Source: RHKX01 sp963823565
GTDB lineage: Bacteria; Actinomycetota; Thermoleophilia; Solirubrobacterales; 70-9
Length of the DNA stretch: 64,000 nucleotides
Direction: 5' to 3'
Assembly: GCA_963823565.1 (NCBI GenBank)
Contig: CAWGLR010000001.1
Coordinates: 1 to 64,000, forward strand
Numbering within the stretch: position 1 is the stretch's first letter; every line of letters starts with the position of its first letter. Position numbers and translations under genes: made by a program. This document shows, one piece after another, positions 1 through 7,830 of this stretch. The notes under the pieces were generated by a model. That model was not told the origin of the DNA. It was given only the letters and a program-made list of their open reading frames with translations, and did no database searches.

Positions 1-855
1 CCTCCGGCCCGCGGACCTCGCCGATCACGATCCGGTCGGGCCGCATCCGCAGCGAGTTGCGGACGAGGTCGCGGATCGTCACCTCCCCCCTCCCCTCGAT
101 GCCCGGCGGCCGGCTCTCGAGCCGGACGACGTGCGGCTGCAGGAGGGCGAGCTCCGCAGCGTCCTCGATCGTCACCACCCGCTCGCCACCGGTCGATGAA
201 CGCGGAGACGGCGTTGAGGACCGTCGTTTTGCCGGAGCCGGTCCCGCCGCTGACGATCAGGTTGCGCCGGCTCGCCACCGCCTCGGCGAGCAGCGACAGG
301 ACCTCCTCGTCGAAGGTCGCCGCGCTGCAGGAGCTCCTCGGGCGAGGGGCGGAAGCCCGCGAAGCGCCGGATCGACATCGCCGGGCCGTCCACCGAGAGC
401 GGCGGGATCACCACGTTGACGCGCGAGCCATCGGCGAGACGGCCGTCGGCCATCGGGCTGAGCTCGTCGACGCGGCGGCCGACCGGCCCGAGGACCCGCT
501 CGATCACGTCGCGCAGCTCGGGCTCGCCGTCGAAGCGCACTTCGGTCCGCTCGAGGCGGCCGCGACGCTCGACCCAGACCTCCTCGTGGCCGTTGACCAT
601 CACCTCCTCGACCTCAGGGTCGCGCAGCAGCGCCTCGAGCGGGCCGAGGCCGACGGTGTCGCGAAGGACCCGGTCGGCGAGCTGCTGGCGGCGCGGTGAA
701 GAGAGGACGGCGGCCTCAGTGTCGACCAGATCTCGCACCGCGTCGGGGAGCGGCGGGGCCTTGCCAGTCCCGGAGACGGCGATCGCCCGCCGCTGCTCGA
801 CGAGCTTGCCGCGGAGCTCGCGTGCGAGGGAGTCGACGTGGTCGGTGGGGCTCAT
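1..855 (-). CDS. cpaF: Tad/Flp pilus secretion ATPase CpaF/TadA, 5' part, frameshifted, cut by window edge
   Basis: Type II/IV secretion ATPase that powers assembly of Tad (Flp) pili at the inner membrane. The N-terminal part reads in one frame (VGLGPLEALL, EVMVNGHEEVWVE, then the MSIRRF motif). The Walker A motif GGTGSGKTT then lies in a second frame, and the Walker B/Asp-box part (VVTIEDAAEL, RMRPDRIVIGEVRGPE) lies in a third. The frame changes near 326 (one extra base before the ATFDEE segment) and near 189. All family motifs are present and in order, so either two base-calling errors or a recently broken gene fits. Start chosen at ATG 855; a TTG at 867 is possible. The gene runs off the left edge. 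cpaB lies 2.9 kb upstream on the same strand. Confidence 0.85.
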
Positions 856-867
856 CGCCCCCGCCAA

Positions 868-1095
868 CCCCGGGCGCGGTGCACGCGCCCCTATTCACGC
901 TTGTCGCGCGGGGGGATCAGAAGTGATCGAGCTAATCGGAGCCGTTACCGTCTCGGGAAGTCGGGCAAAGGCAGACCTACGCAGTGCGCAGCGGAGGGCC
1001 GCGCCGGATTCCGTGTGCGCTGCCCGTGCGGCGCCACGATCGCGGTCGGCTCGCCTGAGAAATTCCGCTCGATCTCGGTGACTTTACCGTCGCCA
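868..1095. other. Gene-free spacer upstream of cpaF
   Basis: About 230 bases between the cpaF start and the end of the upstream secreted-protein gene. Base composition is visibly less GC-rich than in the neighbours. I see no tRNA, riboswitch or convincing promoter here. Confidence 0.4.
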
Positions 1096-1889
1096 TCAGT
1101 GATGCTTTCCCGAATCGCCATCATCGGCGTAGGCGAACCTGCACTCGACGGCTATCCGAGCCTCCATCATCTCTGTAATGTCGCTAACGACCCTGCCCCT
1201 GATCGAGGCAGCCCTCCGGTAGGGACCGCCGGCCTTTCTGTCGCCTCCCGAATCTGAGGGCGGGATCAGTCCCGACGGCAGCTCGGCGTCCGGCGCCAAC
1301 GAACCACCACGCGGTTGCCCGCGCTTGTCCGCGTAGATGCCCTGAACCGGCCACTCGGAATACACCTGCGGACAGTGAGCTCAAAGACACCGAAAGGACC
1401 GGGCGCGCCGATGCGCGAGGCGAGCTCGGGCGGAACTTCAACGACCTCTACCTTTCTCTGCTTCGCGCTCCCCCTACTCCTATAACGGATGCGGACGGAG
1501 TCGATGCCTTCGCTCACTGCTCCGGTCACCTCCGTCGTACGCCGGGTCGGCTGCAGCGCCATCGTCCGCTTGATGACCTCGCCATCCTCCAGAGGAGGTG
1601 ACTCTGAGCAGTAGCCAGCTCCGGAACGATGCCGCAGCTTGTCGAAGTAGATGCACGTGCCGGCCGCCCAGCTCATGCCCACCACCTCCACGGGACCGTC
1701 GAAGCCGGTCCTCACGATGCCGAGCACGATTGGGTCACCACAGGGTCCGATGAATGAGCTGCATCGGTTCTCGGAGAGGGTTGGCGGGCCCCCGACTGGC
1801 GCCGCAGCGCGCGCTGTGGCACCAGCGCACGCGACCACGGCGCTGATCGATACCACCATGAGAAACCGCTGGCTAACCCTGACCATCAA
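1096..1889 (-). CDS. Secreted hypothetical protein, probably frameshifted
   Basis: Function not recognised. An N-terminal signal peptide is visible (MVRVSQRFLMVVSISAVVAC then an AxA region), followed by a Cys-containing domain. The reading frame appears to slip near 1372. Downstream of the FELTV segment the original frame becomes Arg-rich, while the next frame continues as ordinary protein (VYSEWPVQGIYADKRG and on to a stop at 1096). One missing C would join the two. Start ATG 1889 overlaps the end of the upstream lipoprotein gene by 17 bases, so the two are probably co-translated. Codon use is less GC-biased than in the flanking genes, which hints at separate ancestry. Without the frameshift the gene would end at 1266. 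Confidence 0.5.
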
Positions 1890-2325
1890 CTTTCCAGGCG
1901 TCCCCCTCCTTGACGAACTTGATGATCGCCTCGTCTTGTCCGCCAAAGCCTCCGACAGGAACTTGCATCACCGCGGCGCCGCCTTCCATGAGGAGCTCTG
2001 CGGAATCGGTACCAGCGGCTGCCTTGGAGAGTCGATCGGCGTCGAACGGTGGATCCTTGGCGATCTCGGCTTCGCAGGTGCCAATCAGGTCTTCGGCCGT
2101 GTCGTTGACGGTGGCTGCGACCGTGAGGAGTTCACCGGTGGAAAGAACGCTGCATACTGCCACGGGGTCGGCCTCCGCGACGCCGGCTAGGTACGTACTT
2201 GCCGCCGCTCTGATGCGTTCGCTGCTTCCATCGTCTTCGCCGCTACCTCCGTCGCCGCAGCCGGAATAGCCGGTAACAGCGAAGACGACGGTAAGCAGTG
2301 CGGTCAGTGAAACCGGCTTAAGCAT
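1873..2325 (-). CDS. Putative lipoprotein with NTF2-like domain
   Basis: A 150-residue exported protein. The N-terminus has a hydrophobic stretch ending in a lipobox-like YSGC, then a low-complexity Gly/Asp/Ser linker. The body (AASTYLAGVAEADPVAVCSV and a C-terminal WKVDGQG) resembles the small NTF2-like/DUF4878-type domains common in actinobacterial lipoproteins, in which a helix precedes a conserved Cys and a curved sheet ends in a W-V/K strand. That family link is by general pattern only. It overlaps the downstream secreted-protein gene and is probably in one transcription unit with it. Confidence 0.6.
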   Translation of the reverse strand: MLKPVSLTALLTVVFAVTGYSGCGDGGSGEDDGSSERIRAAASTYLAGVAEADPVAVCSVLSTGELLTVAATVNDTAEDLIGTCEAEIAKDPPFDADRLSKAAAGTDSAELLMEGGAAVMQVPVGGFGGQDEAIIKFVKEGDAWKVDGQG

Positions 2326-2362
2326 CAGTCTGAGGATGCCAGTCCCGCGGACGCGGCGGCTG

Positions 2363-2533
2363 CTACTTGGCCTGCTGCTCTACGAATCGCTCAGGAGCCA
2401 CGATCCGGTCGTCACCAACGCCCTCGGGAACCCAGACAGGATCGCCGTCTTGGCCGCCCCCCTCAGGACCGCACCTAGGCGCCGCCGCTTCGACGATCTC
2501 GGCTACGTCGGGCTTCCAGGCCGGTCCACTCAC
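2363..2533 (-). CDS. Possible 56-residue hypothetical protein
   Basis: A short reading frame from GTG 2533 to TAG 2363. The translated sequence has ordinary composition (begins VSGPAWKPDVAEIVEAA, ends ERFVEQQAK) rather than the Arg-rich look of shadow frames. The GTG overlaps the TGA of another short minus-strand frame in a GTGA arrangement. No family is recognised and no ribosome binding site is evident, so this may also be the tail of a decayed gene. Confidence 0.3.
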   Translation of the reverse strand: MSGPAWKPDVAEIVEAAAPRCGPEGGGQDGDPVWVPEGVGDDRIVAPERFVEQQAK

Positions 2534-2603
2534 GTCAACTCCATCGGCACGAGCCTCCGCCTCACCGAATCGAGCTGCAGCGGGATTCCTTCGTGCACGT
2601 CAA

Positions 2604-2684
2604 CCGGTCGGGCGAGCTGCTCCGGCGCGGCGGCGACAGGACGGCGGCCTGGGCGCCGACCAGATCACGGACTCCCTCCGCAAG
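2604..2684 (-). pseudogene. Degenerate copy of the cpaF 5' coding region
   Basis: About 80 bases here match the cpaF segment at 670-750 closely. The minus strand encodes GVRDLVGAQAAVLSPPRR, compared with AVRDLVDTEAAVLSSPRR in cpaF. The match ends abruptly on the downstream side and the frame shifts just after the PRR. This looks like the remnant of a second cpaF-like gene or a local duplication. Confidence 0.45.
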
Positions 2685-2713
2685 ACCCCGGGCCCGCGCC
2701 GGGCGCCCCTGGC

Positions 2714-2719
2714 TAGGCT
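2714..2719 (+). promoter_or_regulatory. TAGGCT -10-like element for macro-domain gene
   Basis: TAGGCT lies 6 bases before the ATG at 2726, which would place the transcript start on or beside the start codon (leaderless). The same hexamer sits at the same place before 23865 and 62669. No -35 box is obvious. Confidence 0.35.
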
Positions 2720-2725
2720 GACGCC

Positions 2726-3262
2726 ATGGCGGAGATCGAGGTGCTCGAGGCCGACATCACGACGCTCGAGGTCGACGCGATCGCCAACGCCGCCAACACG
2801 CAGCTGATGCACGGGGGCGGCGTCGCCGGGGCGATCCGGCGCGCCGGCGGCGAGGCCGTCGAGCGGGAGAGCCGCGAGGCGGCGCCGATCGGGCTCGGCG
2901 AGGCGGTCGCCACGAGCGCGGGCGAGATGCCGGCGCGGTGGGTGATCCACGCGGCGACGATGGAGCTCGGCGGCGGCACCTCCGCCGACATCGTCCGCCG
3001 CTGCACCGCAGCGACGCTCGCCCGCGCCGAGGAGCTCGGCGCGCGCTCACTTGCGCTGGTCGCCTTCGGCACCGGCGTCGCCGGGTTCCCGCTGGAGGAG
3101 GCGGCGCGGATCGAGGTCGAGGAGGTCCGCCGGCACCTCGATAGGGGCAGTGACCTCGAGCGCGTGAGCTTCGCCGTCCGCGGGCGCGACGCGGTCGAGG
3201 CGTTCGAGCGAGCCATTGGGGGGCGCCCATCGGGCAGCCGGGGCCGAGACGGCCCCGGATGA
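2726..3262 (+). CDS. Macro domain protein (ADP-ribose binding/hydrolysis)
   Basis: A 178-residue single-domain macro protein. The family signature is clear: VDAIANAANTQLMHGGGVAGAI near residues 13-34 gives the adenine- and ribose-binding loops (Asn in NAAN and the Gly-rich GGGV loop), and VAFGTGVAGFPLEEAA near 113-128 is the second phosphate-binding loop. Family members bind or remove ADP-ribose from proteins, nucleic acids or ADP-ribose-1''-phosphate. The substrate cannot be told from sequence. The gene faces the hicBA pair tail to tail (10 bases between the two stops). The last 15 or so residues are a Gly/Arg-rich tail outside the domain. Confidence 0.9.
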   Translation: MAEIEVLEADITTLEVDAIANAANTQLMHGGGVAGAIRRAGGEAVERESREAAPIGLGEAVATSAGEMPARWVIHAATMELGGGTSADIVRRCTAATLARAEELGARSLALVAFGTGVAGFPLEEAARIEVEEVRRHLDRGSDLERVSFAVRGRDAVEAFERAIGGRPSGSRGRDGPG

Positions 3263-3271
3263 CCACCTCCA

Positions 3272-3480
3272 TCAGGTCAGCCGAATCAGCGCGAACCGGT
3301 GGGCGGCGGAACCTCCAGCTGCCCTGCAGATCGCCCGAACCAGGCCGGTGCCGAGCTCGCGGTGGCGGGGAATCGGCGCCCGGGCCCCACTGGGGCTCAC
3401 CCACTTCGCGTGAATGCCGCGCTCGTCGATCTTGCGGCAGCCGTGCTCTCGAGGTGCCGCTCGAGGTCGCGGCGCTTCAC
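3272..3480 (-). CDS. hicA: HicA-like mRNA interferase toxin, frameshifted
   Basis: A HicA-type double-stranded-RNA-binding-fold toxin, the partner of the upstream HicB. GTG at 3480 overlaps the hicB stop (GTGA). The product starts VKRRDLERHLES, then needs one extra base near 3444 to continue as HGCRKIDERGIHAKWV and PIPRHRELGTGLVRAICR. The conserved His of the G-x-H-x-K-W motif and the PRHxEL motif are therefore present but out of frame. The 209-base length is one short of a whole number of codons. Either a natural inactivating deletion or a base-calling error fits. Order here is antitoxin then toxin. Confidence 0.75.
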
Positions 3481-3707
3481 TCGGAAAGCGTCAGCTCGAG
3501 CGAGTCGAAATCCGCTCCGGCTGGAACGGCCTCTGAACCTCCGGGCTCAGGGGCGAGCATCAGCCGCAGAGCATCGAGCACGTTCTCACGTGCCTCCGCG
3601 CGCGTGCGGCCCTGGCTCATAGCGCCCTGGACAGTCGGGATCCTGGCCATGATCCAGCCCTCGCCAGCGTCCTCGTAGACGATCTGGATCGGGATGGACT
3701 CGCTCAT
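3477..3707 (-). CDS. hicB: HicB-like antitoxin
   Basis: A 76-residue HicB-family antitoxin. It starts with the partial RNase H-like fold: IPIQIVYEDAGEGWIMARIP followed by the typical VQGAMSQGRTRAEARENVLDA stretch (the G-x-T-xx-EA-xx-N/A pattern) near residues 27-47. HicB binds and neutralises HicA and usually autoregulates the operon. No added C-terminal HTH/RHH DNA-binding domain is visible, so this is a short form. It is followed directly by hicA with a 4-base overlap and sits 68 bases downstream of cpaB on the same strand. Confidence 0.85.
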   Translation of the reverse strand: MSESIPIQIVYEDAGEGWIMARIPTVQGAMSQGRTRAEARENVLDALRLMLAPEPGGSEAVPAGADFDSLELTLSE

Positions 3708-3775
3708 GGCATCAAGGCAACCCCTCGCCCATCCGGCGGTCCAACCCTGCAGATATCGCGGCAGGCGCATGGCCA

Positions 3776-4441
3776 TCAGCCGCTCGGGATCAGCCTGACC
3801 TCGCGGGCGAAGTTCTCGGCCTCGATCAGCTTCAGCGCCTCCCCCCGCCGCAGCGCGAGGGTCGCGCTCCAGCTGTCCGCCCCCGTCTCGGTCGCCTCCT
3901 CCGGCGCCGCGGGCTCCAGCGCGATCAGCCGGACCCCGGAAGCCGCGACGCGGACCCGGGCGCGGCCGCCCGTGACCGGCTCGCCGGCGACGACGACGTC
4001 TACCCGCGCCCCGGCGGGGTCGCCGGCCGCGGCGAGCGAGCCCGCTCCGGTGACCGTGATCTCCACCGGCTGCAGGTCGCCGGCGAGAGTCGGCCCCGGG
4101 GCGCCGGGGCCGGGCCCCGGCACCCGCAGCACCGAGGCGACGAGGTAGGAGCCGGCGGGAACGGCGGCGAGCAGCCGGCGCCCCTCCGCGGCGGCGGGCT
4201 CGGCGAGCGCGTCCGGCGGCGCGAAGCGCTCCGGCACCTCCCGCAGCTCGACCGACCGGGCGAGGGTGCGCCGGTCGAGCTTCCGCCCGCGCTCCAGGGT
4301 CTCGGTCGCCACCGCGACGACCCGGAGGTCGCCGAGCTGAGCGTCGACGCTGTCCCGATAGCCGGTGGCGATGCTGGCCGAGGCGATCGCGCAGAGCGCC
4401 GCGAGGGCGGCGAACCCGATCGCCTTCCCCCGCCTGCTCAC
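3776..4441 (-). CDS. cpaB: Flp pilus assembly protein CpaB/RcpC (SAF domain)
   Basis: A 221-residue periplasmic Tad pilus protein anchored by one N-terminal membrane segment (AIGFAALAALCAIASASIA). The SAF/beta-clip region follows: VVAVATETLERGRKLDRRTL and RSVELREVPERFAP near residues 40-75, then a C-terminal domain with VDVVVAGEP and LALRRGEALKLIEAENFARE. This matches the CpaB layout. The GTG start at 4441 overlaps the stop of the histidine kinase gene, so regulator, kinase and cpaB form one operon. cpaF lies further down the same strand after an insertion of unrelated small genes. Confidence 0.85.
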   Translation of the reverse strand: MSRRGKAIGFAALAALCAIASASIATGYRDSVDAQLGDLRVVAVATETLERGRKLDRRTLARSVELREVPERFAPPDALAEPAAAEGRRLLAAVPAGSYLVASVLRVPGPGPGAPGPTLAGDLQPVEITVTGAGSLAAAGDPAGARVDVVVAGEPVTGGRARVRVAASGVRLIALEPAAPEEATETGADSWSATLALRRGEALKLIEAENFAREVRLIPSG

Positions 4442-5097
4442 TCGCCCGAGGCCGCCTGGGCGGGGAGCGAGAGCGCGGCGACCGTTCCCGCCGGCGTCGC
4501 CTGCGGCGGCACCAGCGTCCCGCCGTGACGGGCGGCGACGTCGCCGGCGACGCGGAGGCCGTGGCCATGTCGCGGGTCGGGGTCGCGATCCGGACGTGCC
4601 TCGCCCGTGCCGTCGTCGCGGACCTCGAATCGGACCGCCCCGGCCGAGGCGAGCGCGCGGACCTCCACCGGTCCGCTGCCGTGCTCGATCGCGTTGGCGA
4701 CGAGGTTGTCGAGTGCGGCGCCGAGCCTCCCGGGATCGGCGGCGATCGCCTGCCCGGGCTCGGTTGCGGTGACGCGGATCCCGCGCCGGTGCCAGCGGTC
4801 CTCGAGCGCGGAGGTGACCTCGCCGACGGCGGTCCGGACGATCCGCGGCGTCAGCTCGCGCCGGTTGACGACCGCATCGAGGTCGGCGAGCGCGTGCCGG
4901 GCCTGCTCGAGGCAGGCCTCGGCCGAGCGCACGTCGGGCGCGGCGCCTTCGAGCGAGAGCGAGATCGACTGCAGCGGCCGCCGCAGCTCGTGCAGCGCGC
5001 GATTGAGCCGGACGGCGCGGCGGAACCCGGCGACGAGCCGCGCGAGCTCGACCGCCACCAGCGCCAGGACGATCAGCGCCGCGGCCCCGGCGAGCAT
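4438..5097 (-). CDS. Membrane sensor histidine kinase
   Basis: A 219-residue short histidine kinase. One N-terminal membrane helix (LAGAAALIVLALVAVELARL) is followed directly by the dimerisation helix with the phospho-accepting His in HELRRPLQS (residue about 37), then the ATPase domain: N-box NLVANAIEHGSG and a G1-type box VRDDGTGE, with a Gly-rich GHGLRVAGDVAARHGG. There is no separate sensor domain, so the signal may be sensed in the membrane or via a partner. ATG 5097 is one base after the stop of the response regulator gene. Co-transcription with cpaB suggests control of Tad pilus production. Confidence 0.85.
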   Translation of the reverse strand: MLAGAAALIVLALVAVELARLVAGFRRAVRLNRALHELRRPLQSISLSLEGAAPDVRSAEACLEQARHALADLDAVVNRRELTPRIVRTAVGEVTSALEDRWHRRGIRVTATEPGQAIAADPGRLGAALDNLVANAIEHGSGPVEVRALASAGAVRFEVRDDGTGEARPDRDPDPRHGHGLRVAGDVAARHGGTLVPPQATPAGTVAALSLPAQAASGE

Positions 5098-5098
5098 C

Positions 5099-5812
<714 letters not shown>

Positions 5813-5894
5813 CCTCGCCCCGTCAACCCCGCGCGCCCACGCCGCGCCCCCGCCTCACACGCCTCGCCGGCGCGGCGTTCGCCACAGTAGGCCG

Positions 5895-7166
5895 ATGGCC
5901 GCCCTCCCCGCCGCAACCCGACACCGCGACTTCCGGCTGCTCTGGCTCGCGCAGACGACGAGCCTGATCGGCGACCGCCTGGTGATGGTCGCCCTGGCGC
6001 TCTACGTCATCGACCTGACCGGGAGCGCGACCGACCTCGGGATCGTCCTCGCGGCGCAGGCGGTCCCGATGGTCGGCCTGCTGCTGATCGGCGGCGTCTG
6101 GGCCGACCGGCTGCCGCGACACCGGCTGATGGTCGTCACCGACCTCATCCGCTTCGCCCTGCACGCGCTGCTCGCGGTGCTGATCGTCCTCGGCGGGCCC
6201 CCGATCTGGGCGATCGCGGTGATCGAGGCGGCCTTCGGGAGCGCCGAGGCGTTCTTCCGCCCCGCCGTCACCGGCCTGGTGCCGCAGACGGTCCCCGAGC
6301 ACGAGCTCCAGGAGGCGAACGCGCTGATGCAGCTCGTCGACAACCTCTCCAACTTCGTCGGCCCGGCGCTGGCTACGGCGCTGGTCATCAGCGTCGGCTT
6401 CGCGGCCGCGTTCGCGGTTGACGCCGCGACCTTCCTCGTCAGCGCCGCGCTGTTGATCCGGATGCGCCCGCGGGAGCGCGCGGGGGCCGAGCGGCGTCTC
6501 GAGCGGCGGGAGAGCGTCCGCGAGTCGCTCCGCCAGGGGTTCCACGAGGTCCGCTCGCGACAGTGGGTCTGGGTCCCGCTCGCCGGGTTCTGCGCCGCGG
6601 TCTTCCTCTGCCTCGCGCCCTCCTACGTCCTCGGCCCGCTCATCGCCGAGTCCAACTACGGCTCGACCGAGATCTACGGGCTCATCGCGGCGGCGCTGGG
6701 AGTGGGCACGATCGGCGGCTCGCTTGCCGCGATCCGCTGGCGCCCGCGCCACCCGATGCGCCTCGCGGTCATCGGCGCCCTGTTCTGGCCGCCGTCGGAG
6801 CTGCTGTTCGCGCTCGGCGGGCCGCTGGCGATCGTCCTCGCGCTCAGCGTCCTCGCCGGGGTCGGCGTCGCCCTATTCGAGGTCTGGTGGCAGACCGCCC
6901 TGGCCGAGCGGATCCCGCCCGACCGCCTCTCGCGCGTCAGCTCCTACGACTGGACGGTCTCGCTCGGGCTGCTGCCGATCGGCTACGTCCTCGCCGGGCC
7001 CGCCGCCGAAGCCGTCGGTGCGACCGAGGTCCTCGGGATCGGATCGGCGATCGCGACGGTGGCGATCGCCGCGATGCTGCTGTCGCCCGCCATCCGGCAC
7101 CTGCGCAGCCGCCCGATCGCGGGCCGCCTCGACACGGGCGAGCAGCCGGCGCTCCTGGTGCCGTAG
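5895..7166 (+). CDS. MFS exporter, EntS/TM-effector (MFS_3) type
   Basis: A 423-residue, 12-helix major facilitator. The start MAALPAATRHRDFRLLWLAQ is typical of this exporter branch, in which a short FRLLWL segment precedes helix 1. The loop between helices 2 and 3 carries GGVWADRLPRHRLMV, the MFS A-motif equivalent. The central VTGLVPQTVPEHELQEANAL segment is diagnostic of the MFS_3 family (enterobactin exporter EntS and macrolide-efflux relatives). Substrate unknown. Start at ATG 5895 is preferred over upstream in-frame codons, which lie in the divergent regulator's promoter region. A TetR gene with its own promoter follows. Confidence 0.85.
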   Translation: MAALPAATRHRDFRLLWLAQTTSLIGDRLVMVALALYVIDLTGSATDLGIVLAAQAVPMVGLLLIGGVWADRLPRHRLMVVTDLIRFALHALLAVLIVLGGPPIWAIAVIEAAFGSAEAFFRPAVTGLVPQTVPEHELQEANALMQLVDNLSNFVGPALATALVISVGFAAAFAVDAATFLVSAALLIRMRPRERAGAERRLERRESVRESLRQGFHEVRSRQWVWVPLAGFCAAVFLCLAPSYVLGPLIAESNYGSTEIYGLIAAALGVGTIGGSLAAIRWRPRHPMRLAVIGALFWPPSELLFALGGPLAIVLALSVLAGVGVALFEVWWQTALAERIPPDRLSRVSSYDWTVSLGLLPIGYVLAGPAAEAVGATEVLGIGSAIATVAIAAMLLSPAIRHLRSRPIAGRLDTGEQPALLVP

Positions 7167-7170
7167 GCGC

Positions 7171-7203
7171 TTGACAACCGCAGTGAGTGAGTGCATACTC
7201 ACT
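7171..7203 (+). promoter_or_regulatory. tetR promoter with overlapping palindromic operator
   Basis: TTGACA (7171-7176), a 17-base spacer, then CATACT (7194-7199). The palindrome AGTGAGT-GCAT-ACTCACT (7186-7203) covers the -10 box. The ATG at 7210 is about 10 bases after the -10, so the leader would be only a few bases. This fits autorepression by the TetR protein encoded next. Confidence 0.75.
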
Positions 7204-7209
7204 CCCGCC

Positions 7210-7770
7210 ATGGAGCCGCGTGCCGCCACCCGCACCCTCTCGACCGCCGAGGAACGGCGCGAGGCCGTCGTCGACGCGGCGCTGCCGATCTTCGCCGGGC
7301 GCGGCTACCGGTCGGCCTCCACCAACGAGATCGCCGAAGCCGCCGGGATCTCGCAGGCCTACGTCTTTCGCCTCTTCCCGAAGAAGGTCGACCTCTTCCT
7401 CGCCTGCTGCGAGCGCGCGCGCCGTCGGATGCTCGACGCCTTCCGCGATGCCGCCGACAACCGGCCCGCAGACCAGGAGCCTCTCGAGGCGTTCGGAGGC
7501 GCCTATCGCGAGCTGCTCGAGGGCGACCGCAACCTGCTGATGCTCCAGCTGCAGTCCCAGGTCGTGGCCGCGAGCGAGCCGGAGATCGCAGCTTCGATGC
7601 GGAAGACCTTCCGCGAGCTCTATGCCCTCGTCGCCGAGCGCTCCGGCGCCGGCGAGCAGGAGATGCGCGAGTTCTTCGCCCACGGGATGCTGATGAACGT
7701 CCTCGCCGCGATCGACGTCTTCAGCGTCGACGAGCCGTGGGCGCGCGCGCTGAGCAAGAAGGACGACTGA
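7210..7770 (+). CDS. TetR-family repressor of the adjacent DHA2 exporter
   Basis: A 186-residue TetR regulator. The N-terminal HTH is intact: AALPIFAGRGYRSASTNEIAEAAGISQAYVFRLFPKKVDLF (about residues 22-62), followed by a ligand-binding helical domain. The gene sits directly behind a strong promoter whose -10 is buried in a palindrome, and a related half-site lies before the downstream MFS gene. This supports local repression relieved by an exported compound. The ligand is unknown. YVFRLFPKK replaces the common YYHFxSK form of the recognition helix end. Confidence 0.9.
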   Translation: MEPRAATRTLSTAEERREAVVDAALPIFAGRGYRSASTNEIAEAAGISQAYVFRLFPKKVDLFLACCERARRRMLDAFRDAADNRPADQEPLEAFGGAYRELLEGDRNLLMLQLQSQVVAASEPEIAASMRKTFRELYALVAERSGAGEQEMREFFAHGMLMNVLAAIDVFSVDEPWARALSKKDD

Positions 7771-7795
7771 CTGACCCACCCCTTTTTTGCCTGCA

Positions 7796-7817
7796 TTTGT
7801 GAGTGAGCAATCACAAA
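7796..7817 (+). promoter_or_regulatory. Second TetR operator, upstream of MFS gene
   Basis: Inverted repeat TTTGTGA (7796-7802) and TCACAAA (7811-7817). The spacer includes GTGAG, giving the same GTGAGTGA run as in the tetR operator. A good ribosome binding site (GGAAGGAG, 7819-7826) follows before ATG 7831. Confidence 0.6.
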
Positions 7818-7830
7818 CGGAAGGAGCAAG

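Noticed and set aside
868..1095. c-di-GMP riboswitch upstream of cpaF
   Set aside because: Some GGG-CAAA-like pieces are present, but the required paired arms and the second conserved stem could not be found.
2336..2716. 126-residue plus-strand frame before the macro-domain gene
   Set aside because: Low-complexity Arg/Pro composition; the minus strand of the same region carries better protein-like sequence and the cpaF match.
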